Positions 36,363 to 45,576 of a stretch of DNA of 45,576 bases are shown here, one piece after another. The notes below the pieces were generated by a model, which did not search any database, had not been told where the DNA came from, and saw only the letters and a program-made list of their open reading frames with translations. Within the stretch, counting starts at the first letter, position 1; the number at the start of each line of letters is the position of its first letter. The stretch is from assembly GCA_949285915.1 (NCBI GenBank), contig CASDZW010000014.1, forward strand, positions 1-45,576. The letters run 5' to 3'. This DNA is from an uncultured Collinsella sp. (GTDB taxonomy: Bacteria; Actinomycetota; Coriobacteriia; Coriobacteriales; Coriobacteriaceae). Made by a program: the position numbers and the translations under genes.

Positions 36363-37613
36363 CTACTCCGCTCTATGCTCCTGGTCCTGGAGAACAATCT
36401 CGAGCGCGGCGTCGCTGTCGCGAACGTTCCCGTCTTCCATCACCTTGAGGACCTTCGGCGATAGCTCCCACCAACGCTTGCCAAAGGGGTCGTGGGACTC
36501 GAGCCAGACCTCTTCGCTCGCGCGCGCGTTCAGGGTGTGCTCGATCTCATGCGGCAAGCGGACGAGGTACTCCCCCATCCAACTGCCAAGAAGCGCCCAT
36601 TCGCGCTCCTGAGCGGATCTGTACGCTTCATCGAAAGGGAGCTCGGCCAGAGTGCCCGCAGCGTAGGCGGCGTCGCGCTTTGCAAGGTCGTCGTCCAAAG
36701 CATCGATAATATCCCGCTCGATATGGGCACATTCCTCGATGAGCTTGGTACGCGGAGAGAGGAACGGCTCCTCGAGCTCGGTCTTTCTGGCATCGGCCTC
36801 TTGCGCCCGCACCTTGAGCTCTTCCGCCCGCAACGCGACGCGCGCATCGACATCGGCAAGCGCCCGTTTCAGGCGGTCCCGTTCGTCAGCCAGCCTGCCG
36901 CGCCTGCGCACCGCCGCCGCGAGGCCCTGAGGAACACGGAGCGCCACAAGGGCGCATACAAGGGCAACGAGCACCGTCAGCACAACGCGCGTGGAAACGT
37001 CCAGCGCATCGGGTGAAAGCGACCAGAGGGCCACACCGCACACAAGCGTCACCGCACCTGCCGCAACTAGGTGCAGCACGAGGCTCGAAGCGATATCCTT
37101 TTGCTGTTTCGCATGCGACTCTGTTGCGTCAGCAAGATTCTCGAGGCGTCGCGCGAGCTCAGCGCGCATAGCGGCGTCCTCGGCGTTCGACGCTCGGTAG
37201 GTCTCAACCGCGCCCGCCGCCTCACGATAGGCATCGTCGGCATCGAGCGCTTCGCGCCGCTCTGCATCGATGGCGGCAATCTCATCCAACTTTTGCGTAC
37301 GCCCGGCAAGCATATCCTTGGTCGAGGCGTAGGCCTGCCAATCCTCATCTTCAAGCCACCAGCCCCAGAGCGCGTCTGCGGGAGTTACAGAGACATTGGC
37401 CCCGGTCAAAACACCGGCAAGCACGCTTGCAAACGCCTCATCGCAATATGCAATGGATGCTGGAGCAGAAAACAGGTCGTGCCTGCAATCGCTCTCAGAT
37501 AGTTTAGATGTATCCACCGGAACGCGGCCGCAGAGATTCGACAGGTGATCGTCCTCGGCGCAAAACGCACGCCAGTGCCGCGTGAACTCACGCATCTCTT
37601 CGAGATTCGCCAT
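36363..37613 (-). CDS. Coiled-coil membrane protein of unknown function
   Basis: I do not recognise this 416-residue protein. It has a central pair of membrane helices (about residues 180-200 and 208-230) between long charged helical regions that look like coiled coils: DEIAAIDAERREALDADDAYREAA... before and RDRLKRALADVDARVALRAEEL... after. Both ends would lie in the cytoplasm. There is no signal peptide. The architecture resembles membrane-anchored scaffolding proteins, but no function is implied. Start: ATG at 37611-37613 with GGGGGAA four bases upstream; the longer frame to 37763 would cover the valS terminator. It stands alone between valS and the rpiR gene on the same strand. Confidence 0.6.
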   Translation of the reverse strand: MANLEEMREFTRHWRAFCAEDDHLSNLCGRVPVDTSKLSESDCRHDLFSAPASIAYCDEAFASVLAGVLTGANVSVTPADALWGWWLEDEDWQAYASTKDMLAGRTQKLDEIAAIDAERREALDADDAYREAAGAVETYRASNAEDAAMRAELARRLENLADATESHAKQQKDIASSLVLHLVAAGAVTLVCGVALWSLSPDALDVSTRVVLTVLVALVCALVALRVPQGLAAAVRRRGRLADERDRLKRALADVDARVALRAEELKVRAQEADARKTELEEPFLSPRTKLIEECAHIERDIIDALDDDLAKRDAAYAAGTLAELPFDEAYRSAQEREWALLGSWMGEYLVRLPHEIEHTLNARASEEVWLESHDPFGKRWWELSPKVLKVMEDGNVRDSDAALEIVLQDQEHRAE

Positions 37614-37712
37614 GGTATTCCCCCATCGCGCAGGCGGTCTCTTTTGTACGAATGTCTTGCTCGACCGCCCCTCCATAGTAACCCCGAGAGACGCATGCAA
37701 GGCAAATAAACG

Positions 37713-37747
37713 CAAAATGGGCGCCCGCCGTGTACTGACGGGCGCCC
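37713..37747 (-). terminator. Rho-independent terminator of valS
   Basis: A perfect 9-base-pair stem (37719-37727 with 37739-37747, 11-base loop) is followed on the minus strand by ATTTTG. It is 46 bases past the valS stop. Confidence 0.75.
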
Positions 37748-37792
37748 GTGCGGATTCGCACATGCGCCGATTACGCTGGCGGCAAGCCGTAC

Positions 37793-40495
<2,703 letters not shown>

Positions 40496-40693
40496 GAGGT
40501 AATCCTTTCGCGTTGCGTAACTGCAAAGGATAGCACAGGCGGCAGGTGCTGCCCGGCGTGCACGCCGCTCGCTCACGCTGTTTACGTTGTCTAAGACCAA
40601 GCCTGTCAGGTTGCACAAGCCACCGGCAGCGCAAACCCGCTATCTATACTTTTGGGTACACAGAATACAATTGACGCAGAGAGGAGCCTCGTT

Positions 40694-41167
40694 ATGTTCA
40701 ACAGCATCATGCACGTATCGTTCTACACCGATCAGCTTGAGGAAATGATGCGCTTCTACACCGAGGTACTTGGTGGCGAGCTCAAGATCGTGACGCGCGC
40801 CAAGGCATACCTCGGCCTCAATCGCGGTTACTACTCCGAGGTCGCCGAGACCAACCCCGAGCAGATTCTCATCGTCTACATCGAGGTGGCACCACAGCAG
40901 TTCATCGAGCTCTTCCCCGCGGTAGACGGCCAGAAGCCGCACACCGCGTGGAACGAGCGCATCGACTACTCCCACTTCGCGCTCACCGTCGATGATATCT
41001 ATGCCGCACGCGAAGAGCTCGAGGGTCGCGGCCTCACCTTTGATACCGAGATCTCGAAGGGCCCGAGCGAGACCTATCAGATGTGGGCCCACGATCCTGA
41101 CGGCAACAAGTTTGAGATCATGCAGTTCACCGACAAGAGCTACCAGCTGGTGGGGCACATCATGTAA
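40694..41167 (+). CDS. VOC-superfamily (glyoxalase-fold) protein
   Basis: A 157-residue protein of the vicinal-oxygen-chelate fold, with two beta-alpha-beta-beta-beta modules: first from MHVSFYTDQLEEMMRFYTEVLG, second from YSHFALTVDDIYAAREELE. Possible metal ligands are H7 in the first module, the histidine of SHFAL and the glutamate in NKFEIMQF; the DPDGNKFEIMQF ending is typical of lactoylglutathione-lyase-like enzymes and resistance dioxygenases. The actual reaction cannot be told. It is a single gene divergent from valS. Start: ATG at 40694 with GAGGAG upstream. Confidence 0.8.
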   Translation: MFNSIMHVSFYTDQLEEMMRFYTEVLGGELKIVTRAKAYLGLNRGYYSEVAETNPEQILIVYIEVAPQQFIELFPAVDGQKPHTAWNERIDYSHFALTVDDIYAAREELEGRGLTFDTEISKGPSETYQMWAHDPDGNKFEIMQFTDKSYQLVGHIM

Positions 41168-41192
41168 GAGCAGAGAGACTAACCCAGTTCTT

Positions 41193-42203
41193 TCAAGTCC
41201 GCGGCGTCGTATCGAGGTACGTCGTCTCCACCAAGGTGTCTTGCGTTATTCCTACATCGGCTAGCATGCGGGCAATTCTGCCTGGAGTCCGAATGTCCTT
41301 CATGCAAAAACGAATGACTGGCATACCGAGCAACGTTAGATGCGACTCCCTCTGACGCTCTCTGAGCATCACATCGACAGCAGACGAACCATGCGACATG
41401 CCATCATCGAGGTACTTGATCTTTCCGTCAAACTCCCCCACCATCACACATCCATCTACTCGTCGAAATAAGTAGTCCACTCTGATTATGTGTCCAACAT
41501 TGACCGGATCTGTAAACTCTACCTGCAAATCGGTGGGCAAGACCCCCGCGGCAACCATCATAGCCCGTGCCATGGACTCTCCGCCGCTCTCTGAACGCGG
41601 GTCGGCAAAACGCGCGGTCGACAGTGCGTGCTCCATGCCAGAATCGTGGTCCATGGCATGATGAATCCAGTCCATCAGCGTGCTCCTGCCGACCTCTTCT
41701 CGCCTAATCAACGCATCGGCAATAGCTAGACCGTCTTCAAAAGATGCAAGACGTAGGCAGGCGAGCGCGGCATCGACCAGAGAAACGGACCTCACGCCAT
41801 CGATCTCCTCAATCGATGCATCACGCCGCTCAATCGGGACTATTCCTTTGCCGACCGAGCTAGGCTTACAAGGATCGATGGCAATATAAATCCTGCTAAG
41901 CAGATGATAGCTCACGGGGAAGCCCTGCAAAGCAAGCGCGCTGTACGCGTCAAAGACCCAATCTGGGTGAAGGCGTGCGAGCGTACGAACAAGACGCCTC
42001 GCGCGCTCGTCCGGCTTAATCTCCGCCCACTTTGATACTGAGCAATAGATGCCGCGATGCGGTCGCATCATCAGATTCTGCTTAACCATGCGACTCAAGG
42101 CGACTGCATCAGCGTTCGTCTCCGGTACGAGCAGGAGCCCTTGGCTCCACGCTGCTTCAAATCGCTCTGCCACGCGTTCAAAAGCCCTTCTCCTTCGACC
42201 CAT
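41193..42203 (-). CDS. AbiEi-like winged-helix protein with a PD-(D/E)xK-like nuclease domain
   Basis: A 336-residue protein in two parts. Residues 1-170 resemble the AbiEi antitoxin layout (winged helix, MMRPHRGIYC turn, DAYSALALQG, then a domain with SLVDAALACLR). Residues 225-325 look like a DUF559/Vsr-type restriction-endonuclease fold: D243 (RVDYLF), E257 and D259-x-K261 (GEFDGKIKY), then DVMLRERQRESHLTLLGMPVIRF. The catalytic pattern appears complete. No toxin partner is next to it. Such solitary proteins are common in actinobacteria and may be defence or self-regulating genes; the role is unknown. Start: ATG at 42201-42203 with GAGGAGGA upstream; a TTG six codons earlier is less likely. 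Confidence 0.6.
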   Translation of the reverse strand: MGRRRRAFERVAERFEAAWSQGLLLVPETNADAVALSRMVKQNLMMRPHRGIYCSVSKWAEIKPDERARRLVRTLARLHPDWVFDAYSALALQGFPVSYHLLSRIYIAIDPCKPSSVGKGIVPIERRDASIEEIDGVRSVSLVDAALACLRLASFEDGLAIADALIRREEVGRSTLMDWIHHAMDHDSGMEHALSTARFADPRSESGGESMARAMMVAAGVLPTDLQVEFTDPVNVGHIIRVDYLFRRVDGCVMVGEFDGKIKYLDDGMSHGSSAVDVMLRERQRESHLTLLGMPVIRFCMKDIRTPGRIARMLADVGITQDTLVETTYLDTTPRT

Positions 42204-42221
42204 TGACTCCTCCTCGCCCAA

Positions 42222-42605
42222 AATCAGTGTGAAGAAGATAGCACCTCGTTAGGCATCATGGTCTGAACGAAATCCACCAGAGTCTGACAGGGGTCTAACC
42301 GAGCAGGTCAAGCGCAAGATACGGGAGGCTCCTCTCGCTCACTGCCCTTTAAGCTATCGGCGAGCGTCGCGTTAACGCCGTTGTACGGTCAATGCCGCCA
42401 ATCGGTATCTCAGTCTTTTCACTTGCCAGTAACTTTTGTCAGAAAACAGCTCAAAGCCTCACGGTATTGACAATAACTGCTGATAAATGAAACTTTCACA
42501 AGAACGGGGTGCATATGCATGCATATACACCCCTTAATACGTTATAGAAGGCTGGCTGTGCGGATACTCACCAGCCCTTGCGGAGAAGATTCGAACCGCT
42601 GGAGC
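42222..42605. other. Gene-poor gap with one strong palindrome
   Basis: This 384-base stretch between the AbiEi-like gene and clpX is AT-richer than its surroundings and has no credible gene. The only clear structure is the 28-base palindrome at 42506-42533. A TTGACA at 42467-42472 has no -10 partner, and the sequence at 42575-42600 only superficially looks like a tRNA T-loop. Confidence 0.6.
42506..42533 (-). terminator. 28-base near-perfect palindrome after clpX
   Basis: The arms GGGGTG...CACCCC enclose ATATGCATGCATAT; only one symmetric pair deviates. In minus-strand RNA that pair is a G-U wobble, giving a 12-base-pair stem with a CATG loop, whereas the plus strand has a C-A mismatch. It lies 73 bases past the clpX stop. 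No T-run follows, so it may be a Rho-assisted end, an RNA-stabilising hairpin, or a protein site. Confidence 0.5.
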
Positions 42606-44036
42606 CTACGCCGCACGATGGACGCGCTGGGGCTCCTCCTCGCCACGGACCGCTGCAGCCGTCACGACCACGCGCTCGACATCCTTCTCGGACGGCAGAT
42701 CGAACATGGTCTTCTGCAGCAGCTGCTCGCAGATGGAGCGCAGGCCGCGCGCACCGGTCTTGCGGGCAAGCGCGAGCTTGGCGATCTCGTGGAGCGCCTC
42801 GTCATCAAACGCAAGGTCGACGCCCTCGAGCTGGAACATGCGACGGTACTGCTTGACGATGGCGTTGCGCGGCTCGGTGAGGATGGACACGAGGTCGTCC
42901 TCATCAAGAGCGCAGGTCTGTGTGATCACCGGCGTACGGCCGATGAACTCGGGGATCATGCCAAAGGCGTTGAGGTCCTGCGGGAGCACCTGACGGAGCA
43001 GGTCGTTCTCGTCGGTGGAGGTGGGGCCGGCGATCTCGGAGTTGAAACCGATACCCTTGTTGCCCACGCGGTCGGCGATGATCTTGTCGAGCCCCACGAA
43101 GGCGCCGCCGCAGATGAAGAGGATGTTGGTCGTATCGATCTGCAGAAGCTCCTGCTGGGGATGCTTGCGGCCGCCCTGGGGCGGAACGCTCGCGACGGTA
43201 CCCTCGAGGATCTTGAGGAGCGCCTGCTGCACGCCCTCGCCGGAGACGTCACGCGTGATGGAAAGGTTCTCCGCCTTGCGCGCCACTTTGTCGATCTCGT
43301 CGATGTAGATGATGCCCACCTGGGCGCGCTCGATGTCGCCGTCGGCAGCAGTGATGAGCTTGAGCAGAATGTTCTCCACGTCCTCGCCCACGTAGCCCGC
43401 CTCGGTGAGTGCGGTGGCATCGGCAATGGCAAACGGCACCTCAAGGATGCGCGCGAGGGTCTGAGCCAGAAGCGTCTTGCCCGTGCCCGTGGGACCGAGG
43501 AGCAGAATGTTCGACTTGGCGAGCTCCACATCCGTAAGGTCGTCGACGCCGGCAGCGTGCTTGCCGATAGGCGCGCTGGGACGCCCGGCGCTCTCGTCGA
43601 GCGCTGCCTCGGCGGCGCCACCCTCGATGACACGGCGATAATGGTTGTAGACGGCGACGGACATGGCGCGCTTTGCGTCCTCCTGGCCCATCACGTACTG
43701 AGAAAGCTCATCGTAGATCTCGTGCGGCGTGGGAACGCGGCGGATGACCTGCTTGGAGGCCTCCGGCTCGGGCTCTGCCTCCTCGGCCTCAACCTCGGGC
43801 GTCATGAAGCCAAGATCGCCGAGGCCGTTGTAGCCGCCCTGCGACATGATGTCGCGCGCGATGGACTCCTCCAGGATGGCGGAGCACTCCGAGACACACT
43901 CGTCGCAGATAAAGATGTTGTGCGGACCGCGCACGAGCTTGCGAACCTGGTCTTGGGTCTTGCCGCAGAAGGAGCAGTGGATGGGCTCGGCGGGTGCCCC
44001 GTCGTAGCCGATATTGTCATGCGTGTCGCGCGGCAT
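42606..44036 (-). CDS. clpX: ATP-dependent Clp protease, unfoldase subunit ClpX
   Basis: AAA+ unfoldase of 476 residues that feeds tagged proteins into ClpP. The N-terminal zinc finger has C21, C24, C44 and C47; Walker A GPTGTGKT is at 181-188; Walker B is in [10 protein letters not shown]; the ClpP-docking IGF loop is present (NKGIGFNSE); and the sensor GRTPVI region is conserved. Between the zinc domain and the AAA+ core there is an acidic insert ([16 protein letters not shown], about residues 81-96), longer than in E. coli ClpX. The start overlaps the clpP stop by one base (TAATG), so the two are translationally coupled. Order on the strand: tig, clpP, clpX. Confidence 0.97.
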   Translation of the reverse strand: MPRDTHDNIGYDGAPAEPIHCSFCGKTQDQVRKLVRGPHNIFICDECVSECSAILEESIARDIMSQGGYNGLGDLGFMTPEVEAEEAEPEPEASKQVIRRVPTPHEIYDELSQYVMGQEDAKRAMSVAVYNHYRRVIEGGAAEAALDESAGRPSAPIGKHAAGVDDLTDVELAKSNILLLGPTGTGKTLLAQTLARILEVPFAIADATALTEAGYVGEDVENILLKLITAADGDIERAQVGIIYIDEIDKVARKAENLSITRDVSGEGVQQALLKILEGTVASVPPQGGRKHPQQELLQIDTTNILFICGGAFVGLDKIIADRVGNKGIGFNSEIAGPTSTDENDLLRQVLPQDLNAFGMIPEFIGRTPVITQTCALDEDDLVSILTEPRNAIVKQYRRMFQLEGVDLAFDDEALHEIAKLALARKTGARGLRSICEQLLQKTMFDLPSEKDVERVVVTAAAVRGEEEPQRVHRAA

Positions 44037-44659
44037 TATGCGTCGCCTTTCGCTGCGTCGGTACGGGAGGAGATGATGCGGTCCACAAGACCGTACTCAA
44101 GAGCGGCCTGGGCACGCATGTAATGGTCGCGCTCGGTGTCCTGAGAGACCTTCTCGATGGGCTGGCCCGTGGCGTCGGCAAGAATCTGGTTGAGGTTGCG
44201 CCTCGTCTCCTTGATCTCCTGAGCCACGATCTCAATCTCGGTCTGCTGGCCCTGGGCGCCGCCGCTCGGCTGATGAATCATCACCATCGAGTTGGGCAGG
44301 CAGAAGCGCTTACCGCGCGCACCGTTGGCAAGAAGCACCGCAGCCATGGAGGCGGCCATGCCCACGCAGATGGTCGACACATCGGGCTTGATGAAGTTCA
44401 TGGTGTCGAGAATCGCGAGACCGGAGTAGACCTCACCACCCGGGGAGTTGATGTAAAGGGAGATGTCCTTCTCGGCATCTTGGCTCTCCAGGTGCAGAAG
44501 CTGCGCGATCACGAGGTTCGCCGTGACCGAGTTGATCTCCTCTCCCAAAAAGACGATGCGATCGTTCAACAGGCGCGAGTAGATATCGTAGCTGCGCTCA
44601 CCCCGCGGGGTCTGCTCGATCACATAGGGCACGAGCGCGTTGTTGATATGCGAGATCAT
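44036..44659 (-). CDS. clpP: ATP-dependent Clp protease, proteolytic subunit ClpP
   Basis: Serine peptidase of 207 residues that forms the barrel of the ClpXP protease. The catalytic triad is visible: S104 in GMAASMAA, H129 in MIHQPSGG, and D178 in DTERDHYM. The length is normal and the N-terminal processing region is short. Only one clpP lies in this window. It is coupled to clpX by the one-base overlap and lies 135 bases after trigger factor, with a hairpin in between. Confidence 0.97.
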   Translation of the reverse strand: MISHINNALVPYVIEQTPRGERSYDIYSRLLNDRIVFLGEEINSVTANLVIAQLLHLESQDAEKDISLYINSPGGEVYSGLAILDTMNFIKPDVSTICVGMAASMAAVLLANGARGKRFCLPNSMVMIHQPSGGAQGQQTEIEIVAQEIKETRRNLNQILADATGQPIEKVSQDTERDHYMRAQAALEYGLVDRIISSRTDAAKGDA

Positions 44660-44693
44660 GCGTATTTCCTTCTTTCGCTTCGCGTCAATGCGA

Positions 44694-44732
44694 ACACGGT
44701 GCCAGAGCCCGCCAGCGGACCCGGCACCGTGT
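44694..44732 (-). terminator. Hairpin between tig and clpP
   Basis: A perfect 10-base-pair stem, ACACGGTGCC (44694-44703) with GGCACCGTGT (44723-44732), and a 19-base loop lie 35 bases before the clpP start. No T-run follows on the minus strand. It may partly separate tig from clpPX transcription or lie in the clpP leader. Confidence 0.5.
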
Positions 44733-44794
44733 CAAAACGGTCACGAGCTATGATACCCCACCGTGCGGGCGGGTTTCACGGCGCAGAGTATGCG

Positions 44795-45154
44795 CTACTC
44801 AGCGTCCTTGGCGGTCTCGTCCACCTCGGAGACCTTGGCGTTCTCGACAAGCCAGTTCACGGCCTTGGAGCGGCGGATGGAGTCGCGGACGGCGGGCATG
44901 CGGCCCTCGGCAAGGAAGCGCTCCTTCGTGGCCTCGGGATCCTCGACGCCGGCGGTCTTGAACTCGTTGTCAACGTCCTCGTCGGTAACCTCGACCTTAA
45001 GCTCGCGAGCGAGCGCGTCGAGTGCGAGGGACTCACGGGCGACGTCGTCGGCCTGGTGATGGAGGTCGGCGATGAACTGGTCACCGGTCATGCCGTTGGC
45101 CTGGAGCCAGGCGTCAAGCGACATGCCGCGGAAGTTCGGAAGATCCATTTCCAT
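44795..45154 (-). CDS. tig: Trigger factor, C-terminal fragment only
   Basis: About 119 residues of the C-terminal chaperone arm of trigger factor, the ribosome-bound folding helper: GMSLDAWLQANGMTGDQF, then ALDALARELKVEVTDEDVDNEF and the closing RRSKAVNWLVENAKV. The family has about 430 residues; the ribosome-binding and PPIase domains are missing, although tig normally lies just upstream of clpP as here. Upstream of about position 45150 the frame stays open but turns into penicillin-binding-protein sequence. The ATG at 45152-45154 is thus not a real start. I take the gene to be intact in the organism and broken here by a chimeric join. Confidence 0.85.
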   Translation of the reverse strand: MEMDLPNFRGMSLDAWLQANGMTGDQFIADLHHQADDVARESLALDALARELKVEVTDEDVDNEFKTAGVEDPEATKERFLAEGRMPAVRDSIRRSKAVNWLVENAKVSEVDETAKDAE

Positions 45155-45268
45155 CGTGGCAAGCTCTGCCTCGGTGTATTCCGGCTCGATTCCAAGATAG
45201 GGAAGGACATCGGCAAGCAGCTTGGATACATAAGGCGCCGCGACTGTGCTTCCGTAAATGGAGCCGAT
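45155..45268 (-). pseudogene. Fragment of a penicillin-binding protein C-terminus (foreign scrap)
   Basis: Translating on from the trigger factor frame gives [16 protein letters not shown], then SKLLADVLPYLGIEPEYTEA, then ELATMEMDLPNFRGMS. This is the end of the transpeptidase domain of a class B penicillin-binding protein (SpoVD/FtsI type) and the beginning of a PASTA repeat, in the style of Firmicutes. The similarity to PASTA (MDLPNFRGMSLDA) may extend to about 45110, exactly where trigger factor sequence takes over. The other end runs into the dgt-like start at 45258-45270. It is only about 40 codons long and cannot be a gene. Confidence 0.8.
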
Positions 45269-45576
45269 GGTCGGTTCGGGGGAGCGGTTGCCCGACAGCG
45301 AGGGCTACACCGCGTTCGACGAGGAGCGTTGGGCGGCGGAGCCTCCGAAATCGCGTAACCGCACCGCCTTCGAGCGCGACCGCGCCCGGCTCATCCATTC
45401 CTCCGCGCTGCGTCGGCTCGGTGCGAAGAGCCAGGTGCTGGTCGCCGGCACCGACGATTTCGCGCGCACGCGGCTGACGCACACGTTGGAGGTCGCCCAG
45501 ATCGGACGGCAGATCGCCGCGATGCTCGGCTGCGATCCCGACGTGGTCGACTGCGCCTGCCTGGCGCACGACCTGG
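45258..45576 (+). CDS. dgt: dGTPase-like HD hydrolase, N-terminal part, cut by window edge
   Basis: Start of a deoxyguanosinetriphosphate triphosphohydrolase-like protein: [60 protein letters not shown], then CLAHDL at the edge. The first histidine of the HD metal site (TRLTH) and the HD pair (AHD) are present. About 106 codons are visible of a ~420-residue family. The ATG at 45258 follows an in-frame stop; a second ATG lies at 45267. The style matches Bifidobacterium, not a Coriobacteriia neighbour of tig-clpPX, so this part probably comes from another genome in the sample. Confidence 0.85.
   Translation, partial: MEPMVGSGERLPDSEGYTAFDEERWAAEPPKSRNRTAFERDRARLIHSSALRRLGAKSQVLVAGTDDFARTRLTHTLEVAQIGRQIAAMLGCDPDVVDCACLAHDL

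Noticed and set aside
40496-40693. T-box leader before valS
   Set aside because: No T-box core sequence on the minus strand and no specifier-stem arrangement could be recognised in the short upstream region.
42467-42495. Perfect TTGACA box as a plus-strand promoter
   Set aside because: No -10-like hexamer at 16-18 bases; GATAAA follows far too close. No plus-strand gene lies downstream.
42575-42600. tRNA-like stretch with TTCGAAC in the gap before clpX
   Set aside because: The T-loop heptamer is there but the flanking five-base stem does not pair, and no anticodon or acceptor stem can be built around it.
44795-45268. A true trigger factor-PBP fusion gene
   Set aside because: The frame stays open across the join, but neither half is complete, the joint lies at a shared short motif, and a third unrelated gene begins 100 bases further on; an artefact is the simpler explanation.

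Overview
The window is a GC-rich, gene-dense bacterial segment with about 40 protein genes, no rRNA, tRNA or CRISPR array and no insertion sequence. The gene set (an Fhs/FchA/FolD one-carbon operon, Cys-type sulfatases with an anaerobic maturase, a 6-phospho-beta-glucosidase with a PTS EIIC, ClpP-ClpX) and the codon use fit a strict anaerobe of the Actinomycetota class Coriobacteriia, probably a gut Collinsella-like organism. This placement is an inference from composition and protein style. The last ~420 bases do not belong to the same genome context: trigger factor is cut off inside its C-terminal domain, a scrap of a penicillin-binding protein follows, and then the 5' end of a Bifidobacterium-like dGTPase begins.

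Left part (1-8.5 kb): an AbiEi/AbiEii toxin-antitoxin pair cut by the window edge sits just downstream of a small efflux operon (ArsR-like regulator plus MFS transporter) with a well-defined promoter/operator. Next come a membrane-anchored XRE regulator, an XRE-superoxide reductase fusion, two membrane proteins of unknown role, and an UlaG-like metallo-hydrolase convergent with a LysR regulator.

8.5-16.2 kb: a heterodimeric ABC exporter (one consensus and one degenerate ATP site) divergent from the LysR gene, a strong terminator, a TIGR00300-family (ornithine cyclodeaminase-like) protein, a ROK regulator and an M18 aminopeptidase.

16.3-22.1 kb: a catabolic cluster of a LacI regulator, a GPH-type sugar symporter, a sulfatase without a signal peptide, and its radical-SAM maturase. 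Repeated CGATTAAC-type sites lie before the regulator and the transporter. 22.1-24.4 kb: a CLC-F-like (fluoride) antiporter and a TauE/SafE-family exporter form a short operon on the other strand.

24.5-30.5 kb: a folate/one-carbon operon on the minus strand, fhs - fchA - folD - folE - 5-formyl-THF cyclo-ligase - folC. FolD has lost two of its three known cyclohydrolase residues, and the separate cyclohydrolase FchA lies directly before it. Two striking inverted-repeat elements flank fhs.

30.9-36.3 kb: a second sulfated-sugar cluster on the minus strand, rpiR - PTS EIIC - sulfatase - terminator - 6-phospho-beta-glucosidase, with three matching 14-bp palindromes as likely RpiR operators. The sulfatase again lacks a signal peptide, so both clusters suggest import of sulfated sugars followed by desulfation in the cytosol, probably served by the one maturase at 21-22 kb. 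36.3-45.2 kb is mostly housekeeping: a coiled-coil membrane protein, valS with its terminator, a glyoxalase-fold protein, an AbiEi-like HTH/nuclease-like protein, and tig-clpP-clpX.
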